Source: Embleya sp040629175 (GTDB taxonomy: Bacteria > Actinomycetota > Actinomycetes > Streptomycetales > Streptomycetaceae). From it: a DNA stretch of 64,000 bases. Below the pieces are notes generated by a model. That model was not told the origin of the DNA and did no database searches. It saw only the letters and a list, made by a program, of their open reading frames with translations. How positions within the stretch are numbered: the first letter of the stretch is position 1; each line of letters begins with the position of its first letter. The position numbers and the translations under genes were made by a program. Where the stretch lies: the NCBI RefSeq assembly GCF_040629175.1, contig NZ_JBEXUX010000037.1:1-64000 (forward strand). The letters run 5' to 3'. Of this stretch, positions 1 through 8,876 are shown one piece after another.

Positions 1-125
1 CGGCATCCCGCCGAAACCGGCGAATCCACCGGTGCCCGAGCCGAGGCCGGGCCGGTTCCGGCTCTTCGGACCGATGGTCCGCGAACCCGCCCGAGTTTTT
101 GACCGACGTGAGGGAAGGCATCCGC

Positions 126-908
126 ATGGTCCGGAAGAAGATCGGCGACCGCGTGCCGCGACGCAGGCTCTGGTTCTCGATCCTGGCGGCGGTCGCGTTG
201 TGCGGAGCCGCGGTCGGTGGCCTGGTCGGCTACCGGGCGCTCTCCGACAGCGATGACCCGGACCGGGCGGTGACCGTCGACGAGGCGTCCCGCCTGGCGG
301 CGTCGCGGCTGACGTTGTATCAGGCCAGTCCGGTCGCGGTGGCCCTCACCGCGGCCGAGGGCGGCGGGGTCACGATCCGCGTCGAGGCGGTCGTGGACTA
401 CCGCACGCGCCGGGCCGTGGGCGGCTACCAGGTCACCGGAGCCGCCGGCCAACTCGACCGCGGCCTGATCGTCTGGGACGGCGCCGGTCTGGGCCTGGCG
501 CCGGTGCCGGCAGGCGTGGACGGTCCGGCGTGGCAGCAGGCCGAGCACATCCCCCGCCAGGGCTGGTCGTCGCGGGCCTACACCGCCGACCCCCTGGACT
601 CCGGGCTCAGGTTGCTGATCCAACTCGGAGCCGACCGGCCCGACAACCCGCTGCTGCTGGCGCAGTCCGGGGCGCGCTGGCTGGGTCACGATCGTATCCA
701 GGACCGGAAGTACGACAGGTTCTCCGGTCCGCGCGCCCAGGACGCGACCGACGGCAAACTCTCGCCGCTGACGTACTGGGTCGACGGCGACGGCACGCTG
801 CGACGCGCGACGATGCGCATGCCGGGCCTGGGCACCCCGACGACCGTCGAGATCGCCGGGCGCGACGACAAGGCGCGGATGCCCGAGGCGCCGTGGATCG
901 CCGGCTGA
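126..908 (+). CDS. Membrane-anchored protein of unknown function
   Basis: I do not recognise the family. The 260-residue product has a basic N-terminus and one hydrophobic segment at about residues 15-37, followed by an extracytoplasmic domain, so it is probably anchored in the membrane by its N-terminus. There is no lipobox cysteine. The outer domain has alternating beta-like stretches and ends in a part resembling a small mycobacterial lipoprotein-type fold, but this is only an impression. The ATG at 126 was chosen because a purine-rich AGGGAAGG lies 7 bases upstream; an in-frame TTG at 99 is less likely. It converges on the beta-helix lipoprotein gene. Confidence 0.6.
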   Translation: MVRKKIGDRVPRRRLWFSILAAVALCGAAVGGLVGYRALSDSDDPDRAVTVDEASRLAASRLTLYQASPVAVALTAAEGGGVTIRVEAVVDYRTRRAVGGYQVTGAAGQLDRGLIVWDGAGLGLAPVPAGVDGPAWQQAEHIPRQGWSSRAYTADPLDSGLRLLIQLGADRPDNPLLLAQSGARWLGHDRIQDRKYDRFSGPRAQDATDGKLSPLTYWVDGDGTLRRATMRMPGLGTPTTVEIAGRDDKARMPEAPWIAG

Positions 909-1016
909 CGTGCGCCGAGGGCGGGGCGGCTCCCCGACGGCCGATCGGGCTTCGTGACATCCCGACCCGCCTGCCGAGCGGCCCGGTCGACCCGCCCCGG
1001 CGCACGCCGGCCGCGC

Positions 1017-2390
1017 TCAGCGTGGCTGCGGCATCGCGGTGGTGCCGGTCGGCAGGGCGTAGCGGTCGGGGTCGACCGTCCCGGGCAGGTCCGTCGCCGG
1101 CCGGCCGGGTGCCATGGGGTCGGGCATCGAGGGTTGGGCGGGCGGGGCGGGCACGGCGTGGAACGCGACGCCGGGCGGCGGCTGGACATGGACGATCCGG
1201 CCCGCCGGGACGGCCCGGCGCGGGGTGACGGCGCACCCGGCGAGATCCTCCAGACCGTTCGGGCTCTGTGTCGTGGGCGAGTTGCCGGTGAAGCAGTTGC
1301 CGGGGTCGGTCGAGGCCGTCACCAGGTCGACGCCGTTGTCCGTGACGCGGTTGCCTTCGACGCGGTTGCCGACGGCCGGATGCCCGGCCGGGTCGGTGAC
1401 CACGACCCCGGCCGAGCGATTGCCCCGGACGAGGTTGCGCGCGATGCGATTCTCCTGGCCGCCACCGATGCCGATGCCGATCCCGAAGCCTCCGTCGGCC
1501 TGTTCGGGCGAGTCCGAGGCGTTGTTGTCGGCGACCACGTTGCCGGCGATCACCGCGCCGTGTTGCGGCGCGAGCGCCTCCAGGTCGTTGGAGTTCACCG
1601 TCACTCCGACGCGGTTGCCGACGACACGATTGCCGAGTACCGACAGGCCCTCCGAGGCATTGGTGATCTCGATGCCCACCGCGTTGCGCTCCACCGTGTT
1701 GCCGCGCACCAGCGTGTCGCACGGCTTGCACTGGCCGACGTAGATACCGGAATCGGCCTGTCCGGAAGCGTAGGAGTCCTCGATGATCCCGCCGCGCGCG
1801 TCGAACGCGTAGATGCCGTAGAGCCCGTTGTTGTACGCCGTCACCTTGGTGGCCCGAAACCCCTGCACCATCGGGAAGCGGGTGGTGTCCAGCGGATTGT
1901 AGGCCGAGCCGCCGGCGCCGCGCTGTTGCAGGCGCTCGTCGGTGACGCCGGTGAACAGCACGCCGTTGGCGAGGTAGCCGCGGACGGTGAGGTTCTCCAC
2001 CACCGAGCCGGCACCGGTGACGGTGATGCCATTGGCGAGCCGCACACCGCCGTCGAAGACCACCGTGTTGCGGTCGGTGCCGCGCAGCACCACGCGCGGC
2101 GTGGCGACCCGCACGCTCTCGCGGTACACGCCGGGGTCGACCAGCACCGTGTCGCCCTCGCGAGCGACGTCCACCGCCTTCTGTACCGTGCGGAAGTCCT
2201 GCGGTACCCGAACCACGTTCCCGGCCGGGTGCCGGTCGTCGGACGACGGGGAATCCGTCGACGAGCAACCCGCGAGCGCCACCGCGACACCGACCAGCAG
2301 CAGCGACAGGCGTCGCGGCGTTCTCGTCCGGAGGGCGGCGGGCCGAGTCGTCGGACGGGGCAACAGGCGTGGAAGAGACAAGAGTTGCAT
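1017..2390 (-). CDS. Right-handed parallel beta-helix lipoprotein (NosD/pectate-lyase-like fold)
   Basis: A 457-residue predicted lipoprotein. A basic N-terminal region is followed by a hydrophobic segment and a lipobox ending in LAGC at about residue 42. From about residue 60 to 390 the chain is made of short turns rich in G-N-x-V/I (GNTVERN, GNRVVGN, GNVVADN, GNRVEGN), the signature of right-handed parallel beta-helices such as NosD and pectin-lyase-like proteins. The family usually binds or cleaves polysaccharide, but no catalytic site can be assigned here. The C-terminal 60 residues are proline-rich. It is divergent from the Dyp peroxidase with only 31 bp between the chosen starts and no clear ribosome binding site, so the start is uncertain; a longer start near 2468 is possible. 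Confidence 0.7.
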   Translation of the reverse strand: MQLLSLPRLLPRPTTRPAALRTRTPRRLSLLLVGVAVALAGCSSTDSPSSDDRHPAGNVVRVPQDFRTVQKAVDVAREGDTVLVDPGVYRESVRVATPRVVLRGTDRNTVVFDGGVRLANGITVTGAGSVVENLTVRGYLANGVLFTGVTDERLQQRGAGGSAYNPLDTTRFPMVQGFRATKVTAYNNGLYGIYAFDARGGIIEDSYASGQADSGIYVGQCKPCDTLVRGNTVERNAVGIEITNASEGLSVLGNRVVGNRVGVTVNSNDLEALAPQHGAVIAGNVVADNNASDSPEQADGGFGIGIGIGGGQENRIARNLVRGNRSAGVVVTDPAGHPAVGNRVEGNRVTDNGVDLVTASTDPGNCFTGNSPTTQSPNGLEDLAGCAVTPRRAVPAGRIVHVQPPPGVAFHAVPAPPAQPSMPDPMAPGRPATDLPGTVDPDRYALPTGTTAMPQPR

Positions 2391-2421
2391 GACAGGTGTT
2401 CTATCGTCTGCAATATCGCGC

Positions 2422-3627
2422 ATGCACACCGAACCGAAGAGCCCGCAGGAGCCGGCGCGACCCGCCACGTCCGGATTGGGACGCAGAGCCCTGTTCGCGA
2501 CCGGAGCGGCGCTGGCCGCAGCGGTCGGCGCGGCGGCGGAGCCGGTGGCGAACCACGCTCGGCCGCAAGGCCGCGGTACCGGGTCCGGCGCCTCGCCGGC
2601 GGCGATCCGCTTTCACGGCCTGCGCCAAGCCGGGGTGACGGAGCCGCAGTTGCCCGCCACGCAGATGTTGTCCTTCGATCTTCCGCCGAGGTCCGTCGCC
2701 GCGGACCGCGAGACCCTGCGCAACGTCCTCGCCGCGCTGACCGGCACCCTCTCCGGCGCGGCCGCCGGCACGCTGCCCGATCCGCGTCTGCACACCGGAG
2801 AGACGACCCGACTCGCGTGCGTCGTCGGCGTCGGCCCCGCGCTCGCGTCCCGGCTCGCCCTGAACGTGCCCGCCGAACTGGCCGACCTGCCGGCCTTCCC
2901 CGACGATCGCCTGGATGCGGCCCGCGGCAACGGCGACCTACTGCTCCAACTGTGCGCCGCCGACCGCTGGACACTGACCGTGGTCGCCGAACTGGCCGCC
3001 ACCGCCGCGCAGTCCGCCGGCGCCGTCCCGCGCTGGACCCAATCCGGCTTCCTGCCCCACACCGCCCCCGGCGTCACGCCGCGAAACCTCTTCGGCTTCA
3101 AGGACGGCACCGCCAACCCCGACGACACGGCCGCAGGGCGCTGGGTCTGGGGCCCACCGGGAGCCCACGAGCACGGAACCATCCTGGTCTACCGCAGAAT
3201 CCACATGGACGTCGCCGGTTTCGCGGCAATCCCCGAGGACCGGCAGAACAAGATGATCGGCCGCCGCATCGGGGACGGCGTCCCGCTCACCGGCACCGCC
3301 GAACACGATGATCCGGACATCTACGCCAAGCACGCGGACGGCGCCTACATCATCCCCGTGACGGCCCACGTCCGGCTCAGCAGCCCCCGGCTCGACGGAG
3401 GCGCCCGGATGCTCCGCCGCAGCTACAACTACGACGACGGACCGGACGACCGAGGGCTGCTGTTCTGCGCGTTCATGCGCGACCCCGCCCTGTTCACCCG
3501 TGTACAAAACCGCCTGGCCACCCGCGACGCGCTGATCCCCTTCATCGAACACCGGGCCTCGGCGGTGGCCTACGTGCTTCCGGGCATCAACCCGGGCGGA
3601 ACCCTGGGCGAACAACTCTGGAGGTAA
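2422..3627 (+). CDS. Tat-exported Dyp-type haem peroxidase (EfeB-like)
   Basis: A 401-residue dye-decolourising peroxidase of the EfeB/deferrochelatase subgroup, which oxidises substrates with hydrogen peroxide and has been proposed to handle haem iron outside the membrane. A twin-arginine signal (LGRRALFATGAAL) at about residues 18-45 indicates folded export. The family motif GFKDGTANP, with the distal Asp of GxxDG, is present, and the C-terminal half has the usual HVRLSSP...RRSYNYDDG stretch. Length fits the family. No efeU or efeO is next to it, so it is not part of a recognisable EfeUOB operon. An alternative start at 2389 (MTGVLSS...) has a better purine-rich upstream sequence and would overlap the divergent lipoprotein start. 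Confidence 0.88.
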   Translation: MHTEPKSPQEPARPATSGLGRRALFATGAALAAAVGAAAEPVANHARPQGRGTGSGASPAAIRFHGLRQAGVTEPQLPATQMLSFDLPPRSVAADRETLRNVLAALTGTLSGAAAGTLPDPRLHTGETTRLACVVGVGPALASRLALNVPAELADLPAFPDDRLDAARGNGDLLLQLCAADRWTLTVVAELAATAAQSAGAVPRWTQSGFLPHTAPGVTPRNLFGFKDGTANPDDTAAGRWVWGPPGAHEHGTILVYRRIHMDVAGFAAIPEDRQNKMIGRRIGDGVPLTGTAEHDDPDIYAKHADGAYIIPVTAHVRLSSPRLDGGARMLRRSYNYDDGPDDRGLLFCAFMRDPALFTRVQNRLATRDALIPFIEHRASAVAYVLPGINPGGTLGEQLWR

Positions 3628-3639
3628 CACCGGCTCCCC

Positions 3640-4200
3640 GTGCGGGCGTTCGGGGGTCGGATCCGGGTGGATCCCGGCGAGTCCCGGTGGACCCCGTCGA
3701 GCGAGTCGTCGTGGACAATGCCCTGGCCCCCGAACTCCTGTACCGGAAGGTCTCTTTCGTGCGCCCGAAATAGACCGCTCGGCCGCACGATCCTCGTGCT
3801 GGTGGCGGCCAATGGCCTGCTGCTGTGGTCGTTGGCCCACGACGCGGTCGCCGGCAGTGTCGGCATCGGTGAAGTGGTCCTGTTCGCCCAGGCCACGGCG
3901 GGTGTGAGCGCGCTGGCTTTCGGCGGTCTGAGCTGGGCGTTGCCGCCGGCCGCGCACTCGGTGGCGGCGGTGCTCGCATTGGAGACGGAGATGGCCGAGG
4001 CCGGGCGACTGACCACGGGCGAGCGGAGCGCGGACGCACTGCCGCGCACGGCCCTCCTGGACGGCACCCGGGTGGCCGAGCACGGCACACACGAGGAACT
4101 GCTCGCCCGGGGCGGCCCGTACGCCGAGCTGTACGGCATCCAGGAGTCGTCGTACCGCGCGGGATATCGCCTCGGTGGCGATCGGGGGGAGGACGCCTGA
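3640..4200 (+). pseudogene. ABC exporter remnant with the ATP-binding core deleted
   Basis: From about 3770 to 4080 the frame encodes part of an exporter transmembrane domain (LVLVAANGLLLWSL, then GEVVLFAQATAGVSALAFGG). It then jumps straight to the final piece of a nucleotide-binding domain (LLDGTRVAEHGTHEELLARG, then GPYAELYGIQES). Walker A, the signature motif and Walker B are missing, so about 200 codons have been lost by an in-frame deletion. Full-length relatives of the MsbA/CydCD type are near 600 residues. The first 40 codons look non-coding. The fragment cannot be an active ATPase. It lies in the same direction as the peroxidase gene, 13 bp after it. Confidence 0.7.
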
Positions 4201-4276
4201 CGGACCGGCCGAGGCCGCGCGGGTGACCACCACCCCGGCGCCGAACCGGAATCCGACACGCCCGGTTCGCTCGGGT

Positions 4277-5431
4277 TCACGGCAGGACGGCGACCGTCAG
4301 CGGGAGTCGGCCGACGGGCAGGCGGGTGGTGGCCCCGGTGGCGGTGTCGACCAGGGTGAGGCCGTCCCAGCCGCCGTCGCGGGTGAAGCCGCCGGAGACG
4401 TACGCGATGCGGCCGTCGCGGGACAGGGTGACGCTCTCGTGCGGGCCGTCGAGCGGGACGACCCGTTCGCTCCCGTCGGGGGCGCGGATGGTGAGCGATG
4501 GACCGGCGTCGACGTCGGAGTCGATCGGGCCGGTGGCGACGACGTAGAGGGTGCCGTCCGGGGCGACGGTGACGCCGTGCTGGTGGGCGTTGGCGGTCAT
4601 CGGCTCGATGGTGACCCGGCCGGTCGCCGGGTCGACGACGGCGAGGCGCTCGCCCTCGAAGGGGAGCAGCAGGGCGCCGTCGACGGGGCGGACGGCGGTG
4701 TAGTGGGGCTTGAGCCACGAGCCGAGGCCGCCGCGGGTGCCGTACGGGGCGACCTCGATCCGCCGGGTGGCCCAGTCGGCGGTGGCGACGGTGGTGACGT
4801 CGAAGGAGTCGTGGTCGGTGACGTACACGTGGCGGCCGTCGGCGGAGATGTCCACGTCGAAGGGACGGCGGCCGACCGGGACGACCCGGGCGACCTTACG
4901 GCCGGCGGTGTCGACGACCTCCAGGAAGCCGTTGCCGCCGGGCACGTTGACGCCGACGTAGACCCGGGTGCCGTCGGGGGACAGGGCGATGCCCATGCCG
5001 CCGCCCCGGTACTCGCCGGTGGTGACGCGGCCGGTGCGGGTGGTGTACGGGATGAGCGCGGTGCGGGTACGGGTGCGGGTGTCGACGACGGCGACGCCCT
5101 CGGCGGTGGCCACCCACGCGGTGCCGTCGGGGGCGACGGCGAGCCCGTAGGGGGCGGTGCCGACGCGGACCGAGCCGAGGGCGGCGGCGGGGCCGGGGCG
5201 GGACGGGTCGACGAAGGTGACGGTGTCGGCGCCGAAGTCGGTGACGAGCAGGGTGGTGGACGGCGAACCCGGCACGGGCGCGACGGCCGGAGCCGAGGCC
5301 GCGAAGGGCGCGGCCGGGGCGGGCGACGGCGCCGGAGCGCGTGCGGGCGGGGACCCGGCGCAGCCGGCGAGCAGGACGGCGGCGAGCGCGGCGAGCACAC
5401 CGGCGCGGCCGGCCGTGGCCCGGGCGTTCAC
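4277..5431 (-). CDS. YVTN/cytochrome-D1-like beta-propeller lipoprotein
   Basis: A 384-residue secreted lipoprotein with signal peptide and lipobox LLAGC near residue 21, then a low-complexity Ala/Pro linker, then repeated blades (DTVTFVDP, GLAVAPDGTAWVA, GIALSPDGTRVYVGVN, VDISADGRHVYVTD, GVTVAPDGTLYVV, VTLSRDGRIAYVSGG). This pattern defines the YVTN or Lactonase-type seven-blade propeller. No haem-binding motif or catalytic residue was recognised, so binding of a ligand or partner is the likely role. The start GTG overlaps the ankyrin gene stop by 4 bp (GTGA), which implies translational coupling with that gene. Confidence 0.8.
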   Translation of the reverse strand: MNARATAGRAGVLAALAAVLLAGCAGSPPARAPAPSPAPAAPFAASAPAVAPVPGSPSTTLLVTDFGADTVTFVDPSRPGPAAALGSVRVGTAPYGLAVAPDGTAWVATAEGVAVVDTRTRTRTALIPYTTRTGRVTTGEYRGGGMGIALSPDGTRVYVGVNVPGGNGFLEVVDTAGRKVARVVPVGRRPFDVDISADGRHVYVTDHDSFDVTTVATADWATRRIEVAPYGTRGGLGSWLKPHYTAVRPVDGALLLPFEGERLAVVDPATGRVTIEPMTANAHQHGVTVAPDGTLYVVATGPIDSDVDAGPSLTIRAPDGSERVVPLDGPHESVTLSRDGRIAYVSGGFTRDGGWDGLTLVDTATGATTRLPVGRLPLTVAVLP

Positions 5432-6075
5432 GGTCGGTCCGGGCGGGAGTCGTCGGCCCGCACGGCCTCGGCGGCCCGCAGGGCGGCGGCGATCTCCCGG
5501 AAGCCGCGGCGTTCGGCGTGGACACGGGCGGTGACGTCGTCGCCGTCGGGCAGCAGGGGGTCGGCCCCGTGGGCGAGCAGGACGTCCACCACCTCGCGAT
5601 GGGCGAGCCCGCCGTCGCCGAGGATCACGGCCTCCAGCAGGGCGGTCCAGCCGAGGTCGTTGACGTGGTCGACGTCGATGTCGGTCTCGGCGAGGACGGC
5701 GCGGACGTACTCGACGTGGCCGCGCTCGGCGGCCGGGATCACGGACACCCCGCCGAACCGGTTGCGCAGGGCGACGTCCGGCCGGCCGGGCAGCAGGGCA
5801 CGCATCATCGGCACGCTGCCGGTGACCCCGGTGACCAGCCACGGACTGTCCAGCCGGGCGTCCTGGGCGTTGACGTCGGCCCCGGCCTCCACCAGCAGCG
5901 CGGCGACGGCGACCCGGTCGGCGAGGGCGGCGCGCAACAGCGGAGTGCGACCGGCGGCGTCCCGCGCCCCGAGGTCGGCACCGGCGGCCGACGCCGCGCG
6001 CACGGCGTCGAGGTCACCGCGGTCGACGGCATCCGACAGGGCCCGGTCGGCCGGGGTCAGGGGGCGGTCGGTCAT
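5428..6075 (-). CDS. Ankyrin-repeat protein
   Basis: A 215-residue cytoplasmic protein with about five ankyrin repeats. Recognisable units are GDLDAVRAASAAGADLGARD, AGRTPLLRAALADRVAVAAL with LLVEAGADVNAQD, GHVEYVRAVLAETDIDVDHV, LGWTALLEAVILGDGG and HREVVDVLLAHGADP. Such proteins act through protein-protein contacts. The ATG at 6075 has AAGGAG 8 bases upstream. It is the first gene of a two-gene operon with the propeller lipoprotein, whose GTG overlaps its TGA. I recall similar ankyrin/propeller pairings in other actinomycetes but could not check. Confidence 0.85.
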   Translation of the reverse strand: MTDRPLTPADRALSDAVDRGDLDAVRAASAAGADLGARDAAGRTPLLRAALADRVAVAALLVEAGADVNAQDARLDSPWLVTGVTGSVPMMRALLPGRPDVALRNRFGGVSVIPAAERGHVEYVRAVLAETDIDVDHVNDLGWTALLEAVILGDGGLAHREVVDVLLAHGADPLLPDGDDVTARVHAERRGFREIAAALRAAEAVRADDSRPDRP

Positions 6076-6299
6076 CACGATCTCCTTCACGAGGCGGGAC
6101 GGCAACCCCCATCCTGCGCCGCCACCCCCGCCCCGGCGTCGGCGCCCCGACCGGTCCGACGGCGACGAATGGTGGACGGCGAGATCATCCGATCGGCCGA
6201 TCCCACGCCCACCCGCCACGCCGCCCGCGCCGAACAACCCCGGCCGCCCCGCTCGGCACACCGGCACGCCTCCACCACCCCACGCCCGGCCACCGCACC
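6076..6299. other. Intergenic stretch upstream of the ankyrin operon
   Basis: No gene was recognised here. The start-proximal part contains the ankyrin ribosome binding site, and the rest is GC-rich sequence without a clear hairpin. It runs into the amidohydrolase remnant, so the whole interval 6076-6748 appears to be decaying or regulatory sequence. Confidence 0.4.
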
Positions 6300-6601
6300 C
6301 CCGCCGAGGAGTTCGCCGCCCTGCTCGACGCGTTCCGCGACCACCCGTGCTGCGTCGCCGACTCCCGCATCGCCGACGGCGTGGACGCGGTCCGCACCGC
6401 CGCCCGCGACGAACCGAGCACGCCCGGTTGCTCGACCGGGAGGGCGAGATCGGCACCCTGGCGATCGGCGCCCGCGCCGACCTCGTCGTCCTGGCCGCCG
6501 ATCCGCTGCAGGATCTCGCCGTACTGGCCGACCCCGCCCGGCAGATGCCCCTGGTCGTCCAGGGGGGAGCCATCGTCCGGGACGGTCACCGCACCGGCTG
6601 A
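6300..6601 (+). pseudogene. Amidohydrolase C-terminal remnant
   Basis: Positions 6426-6601 encode a typical amidohydrolase C-terminus: GEIGTLAIGARADLVVLAAD, then DPLQDLAVLADP and VVQGGAIVRDG before the stop. In this superfamily that part forms the small beta-sandwich domain after the metal-binding barrel, and no barrel motif (HxH, carbamylated Lys, Asp) lies upstream. Positions 6300-6420 encode another protein-like stretch in a different frame (EEFAALLDAFRDHP, then VADSRIADGVDAVRTAARDE), so two fragments have been joined or a frameshift has occurred. Not functional. Confidence 0.6.
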
Positions 6602-6748
6602 CCCGGGTCGGCGGGGTCCGCGTTCCCCGGCGAGCCGCCACCCCCGCAGGCGTCGGGCGCGTAGCGCCGGAACCGGCGGACGGCCCGGCCGGTTCGCTCT
6701 CCCGCCGCGGCGGCGGAGAGGCAAGGGACGACTGGGAAGCTGTCCGTC

Positions 6749-7312
6749 ATGACGGACGGGGCAAGTGGGGTCGAGGGTAGGCCGGTTCGCCCGGGCAAGT
6801 ACTCGCGGGTCGAGCGCGAGAGACGGTTCCTGGCGGCCGGCCCCCCGGACCCGTCGGCGGTGACCGCCATTCGTGCCATCACCGACCGGTACGTGCACGG
6901 CACTCGGTTGCGGCTGCGGCGAGTGCACTTCGGGGACGGTCGCCGCGAGTTCAAGCTCACCCAGAAGGTCCCCGTCCGTCGGCCCGGCGCCGTCCAGGGC
7001 CTGATCACGAACACGTATCTGTCGCCCGCCGAGTACGACGTGCTCGCCGCGCTGCCGGCCGCGGTGTTGTGCAAGACGCGTTTCGCCGTGCCCCCCTTGG
7101 GCGTCGATGTCTTCGAGGGCCGGCTTCGGGGCCTGGTGCTCGCGGAAGCCGAGTTCGGCACCGACGAGGAGGCGCGGTCGTTCGCGCCGCCCGGCGAATG
7201 CGTGGCGGAGGTCACCCACGACGTGCGTTTCACGGGCGGGCGCCTGGTCCGAGCCTCCCGCGACGAGTTGCTCCGGTGGTTGGCCGAGTACGGGATCCGT
7301 CCGGAAGGCTGA
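6749..7312 (+). CDS. CYTH-domain protein (triphosphate tunnel metalloenzyme family)
   Basis: A 187-residue protein with the CYTH signature at its N-terminus: VERERRFL at residues 21-28, an ExExR variant of the family's ExExK motif that binds metal and triphosphate. Later strands (LRLRRV, EFKLTQK, LAEAEFGTDEEARSF) give the alternating charged residues of the beta tunnel. Family members hydrolyse triphosphate compounds or form cAMP; the substrate cannot be told here. It is a single gene, and a short non-coding region separates it from the urea operon. The Lys to Arg change in the motif is a mild oddity. Confidence 0.75.
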   Translation: MTDGASGVEGRPVRPGKYSRVERERRFLAAGPPDPSAVTAIRAITDRYVHGTRLRLRRVHFGDGRREFKLTQKVPVRRPGAVQGLITNTYLSPAEYDVLAALPAAVLCKTRFAVPPLGVDVFEGRLRGLVLAEAEFGTDEEARSFAPPGECVAEVTHDVRFTGGRLVRASRDELLRWLAEYGIRPEG

Positions 7313-7538
7313 CGTCGGCTGTGAAGTGGCGCCGTCGACGCCTCGCATGACAGCAGGGCGCGCCGGCGCGATCGGCGCGCGCCACCCGGGTTCGGGGGCA
7401 CGACACGTGGATGGAGCAACTCGCCGCGTCGATCCGATGAGGGACTCGCGGCATGGTCTATATGTAACAGTATGTGATCATCCGGCCGCATTGGGTGGTT
7501 GTGAATCGTCGTCCCATCCGATGCGTGGAGCCGCACAC

Positions 7539-8570
7539 ATGCCGTCGACCGCCACGCATCCGAGCCCGCTCACGCCGGTGCGGCCCGCGTCGACGGCTCT
7601 CCTCGCGTTCATTCGCGGCTTCGGGCAGGTGGACCTGCAACCCGCCGTCGCCACCGGAGTCCTGTTCCTGGCCGCCCTGTGGGTCGCGGACTGGACGGTA
7701 GGGCTGTTCGCGGTCATCGGCACCGCCGTCTCGACCGCGACCGCCGCGGTCCTTGGCGTCGATCGCGGCGCCATCGCCCAGGGCCTGCACGGCTATTCGG
7801 GCTGTCTGACCGGCATCGCGCTGGTGACCTACCTGGGCAACCATCCCTCGACCTACCTCCTCGCCGTACTCGGCGCGATCCTCTGCCCGCTGCTCGGGGC
7901 GGCCCTGACGACGCTGCTCGGCCCGTACGGACTGACGCCGCTCACCGCGCCCTTTTGTCTCGTGTCCGGCGTGATGGTGCTCGGCGCACCGTCCTTCGAT
8001 CGCATCTGGCACGGTTCGCCGGCCGCGCTCGCCGACACCACGGCGCGCGTCGACATGCTGACCTGGGGCGACATCCGGCGGGCGTTCTTTTCGAACGTCT
8101 CGCAGATCTTCCTGGTCCAGGAGTGGCAGGTCGGCCTGATCATGCTGCTGGGACTGACCTTCGCGGGTCTGCGGGTGGTGGGATTCGCGGCCCTCGGCAG
8201 CATGGTCGGCATCCTCACCGCATGGGCGCTGGGAGCGCCGAACACGCTGATCGCCCAGGGCATCTACGGATACAACGCGGTCCTGGTCGCGATCGCGGTG
8301 GGTGCGGTCCTGCTGGCCGGGACCGTCCCGAACGGCCTGTACGCGCTCTTCGGCGCCGCCGCGGCCACCGGCCTGACCGCCGCGCTCACCACGCTGTTCA
8401 AGACCTTCGGCGGCCACACCTTCACGTGGCCCTTCATCCTCACCACGTGGGTGCTGATGGCGGCCGTGCCCGGGCTTCCCCGGCTTCGGCCCGCGCGTGC
8501 GCCCGCGCCTTCGGGCGATCCCGTCGCCGTCCCCGGCCCATCCCCCCTTCCGGAAAGGCACCCGCGATGA
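7539..8570 (+). CDS. Urea transporter (UT family)
   Basis: A 343-residue membrane protein of the eukaryotic-type urea channel family, with about ten hydrophobic segments in two similar halves. Half one has QGLHGYSGCLTGIAL and half two has QGIYGYNAVLVAIAV, the duplicated UT signature that lines the selectivity filter. It should let urea pass down its gradient to the urease encoded next to it. The ATG at 7539 has a GGAG about 10 bases upstream; an in-frame ATG at 7521 is possible. Its TGA overlaps the ureA ATG by 4 bp, so it heads the urease operon. A possible GlnR-type half site (GTAAC at 7464) lies 75 bp upstream. Confidence 0.9.
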   Translation: MPSTATHPSPLTPVRPASTALLAFIRGFGQVDLQPAVATGVLFLAALWVADWTVGLFAVIGTAVSTATAAVLGVDRGAIAQGLHGYSGCLTGIALVTYLGNHPSTYLLAVLGAILCPLLGAALTTLLGPYGLTPLTAPFCLVSGVMVLGAPSFDRIWHGSPAALADTTARVDMLTWGDIRRAFFSNVSQIFLVQEWQVGLIMLLGLTFAGLRVVGFAALGSMVGILTAWALGAPNTLIAQGIYGYNAVLVAIAVGAVLLAGTVPNGLYALFGAAAATGLTAALTTLFKTFGGHTFTWPFILTTWVLMAAVPGLPRLRPARAPAPSGDPVAVPGPSPLPERHPR

Positions 8571-8872
8571 ATCTGGCCCCTCGCGAGATCGACAAACTGC
8601 TCGTCTACGTCGTCGCCGATCTCGCCCGCAAACGACGCGAGCGCGGACTGCGGCTCAATTACGCGGAGTCCGTCGCGCTGATCACCGAGGCGATCCTGGA
8701 GGGCGCCCGCGACGGCAAGACCGTGGCCGACTGCATGGAACTGGGTCGGCACATCGTCGGCAAGAACGTCGCGATGCCGGGCGTACGCGAGATGCTCCCA
8801 CTTCTACAGGTCGAGGCCACGTTCGTGGACGGCACCAAGCTGGTCTCGTGCCACGACCCCATCGGCGGTTGA
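8567..8872 (+). CDS. ureA: Urease gamma subunit
   Basis: A 101-residue UreA of standard length. It begins MNLAPREIDKLL and contains the conserved RKRRERGLRLNYAESVALI and the block LITEAILEGARDGKTV, ending with VEATFVDGTKLVSCHDPI. UreA packs on UreB and UreC in the nickel enzyme that hydrolyses urea to ammonia and carbamate. The ATG overlaps the urea-transporter stop (ATGA), with GGAAAGG upstream. The next gene is not ureB, as usual, but the CbiX-like protein gene. Confidence 0.97.
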   Translation: MNLAPREIDKLLVYVVADLARKRRERGLRLNYAESVALITEAILEGARDGKTVADCMELGRHIVGKNVAMPGVREMLPLLQVEATFVDGTKLVSCHDPIGG

Positions 8873-8876
8873 GCCG

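Noticed and set aside
4175..6601. An 808-codon forward frame across the propeller and ankyrin genes
   Set aside because: It is antisense shadow over most of its length. Only its last 60 codons are protein-like and are reported as the amidohydrolase remnant.
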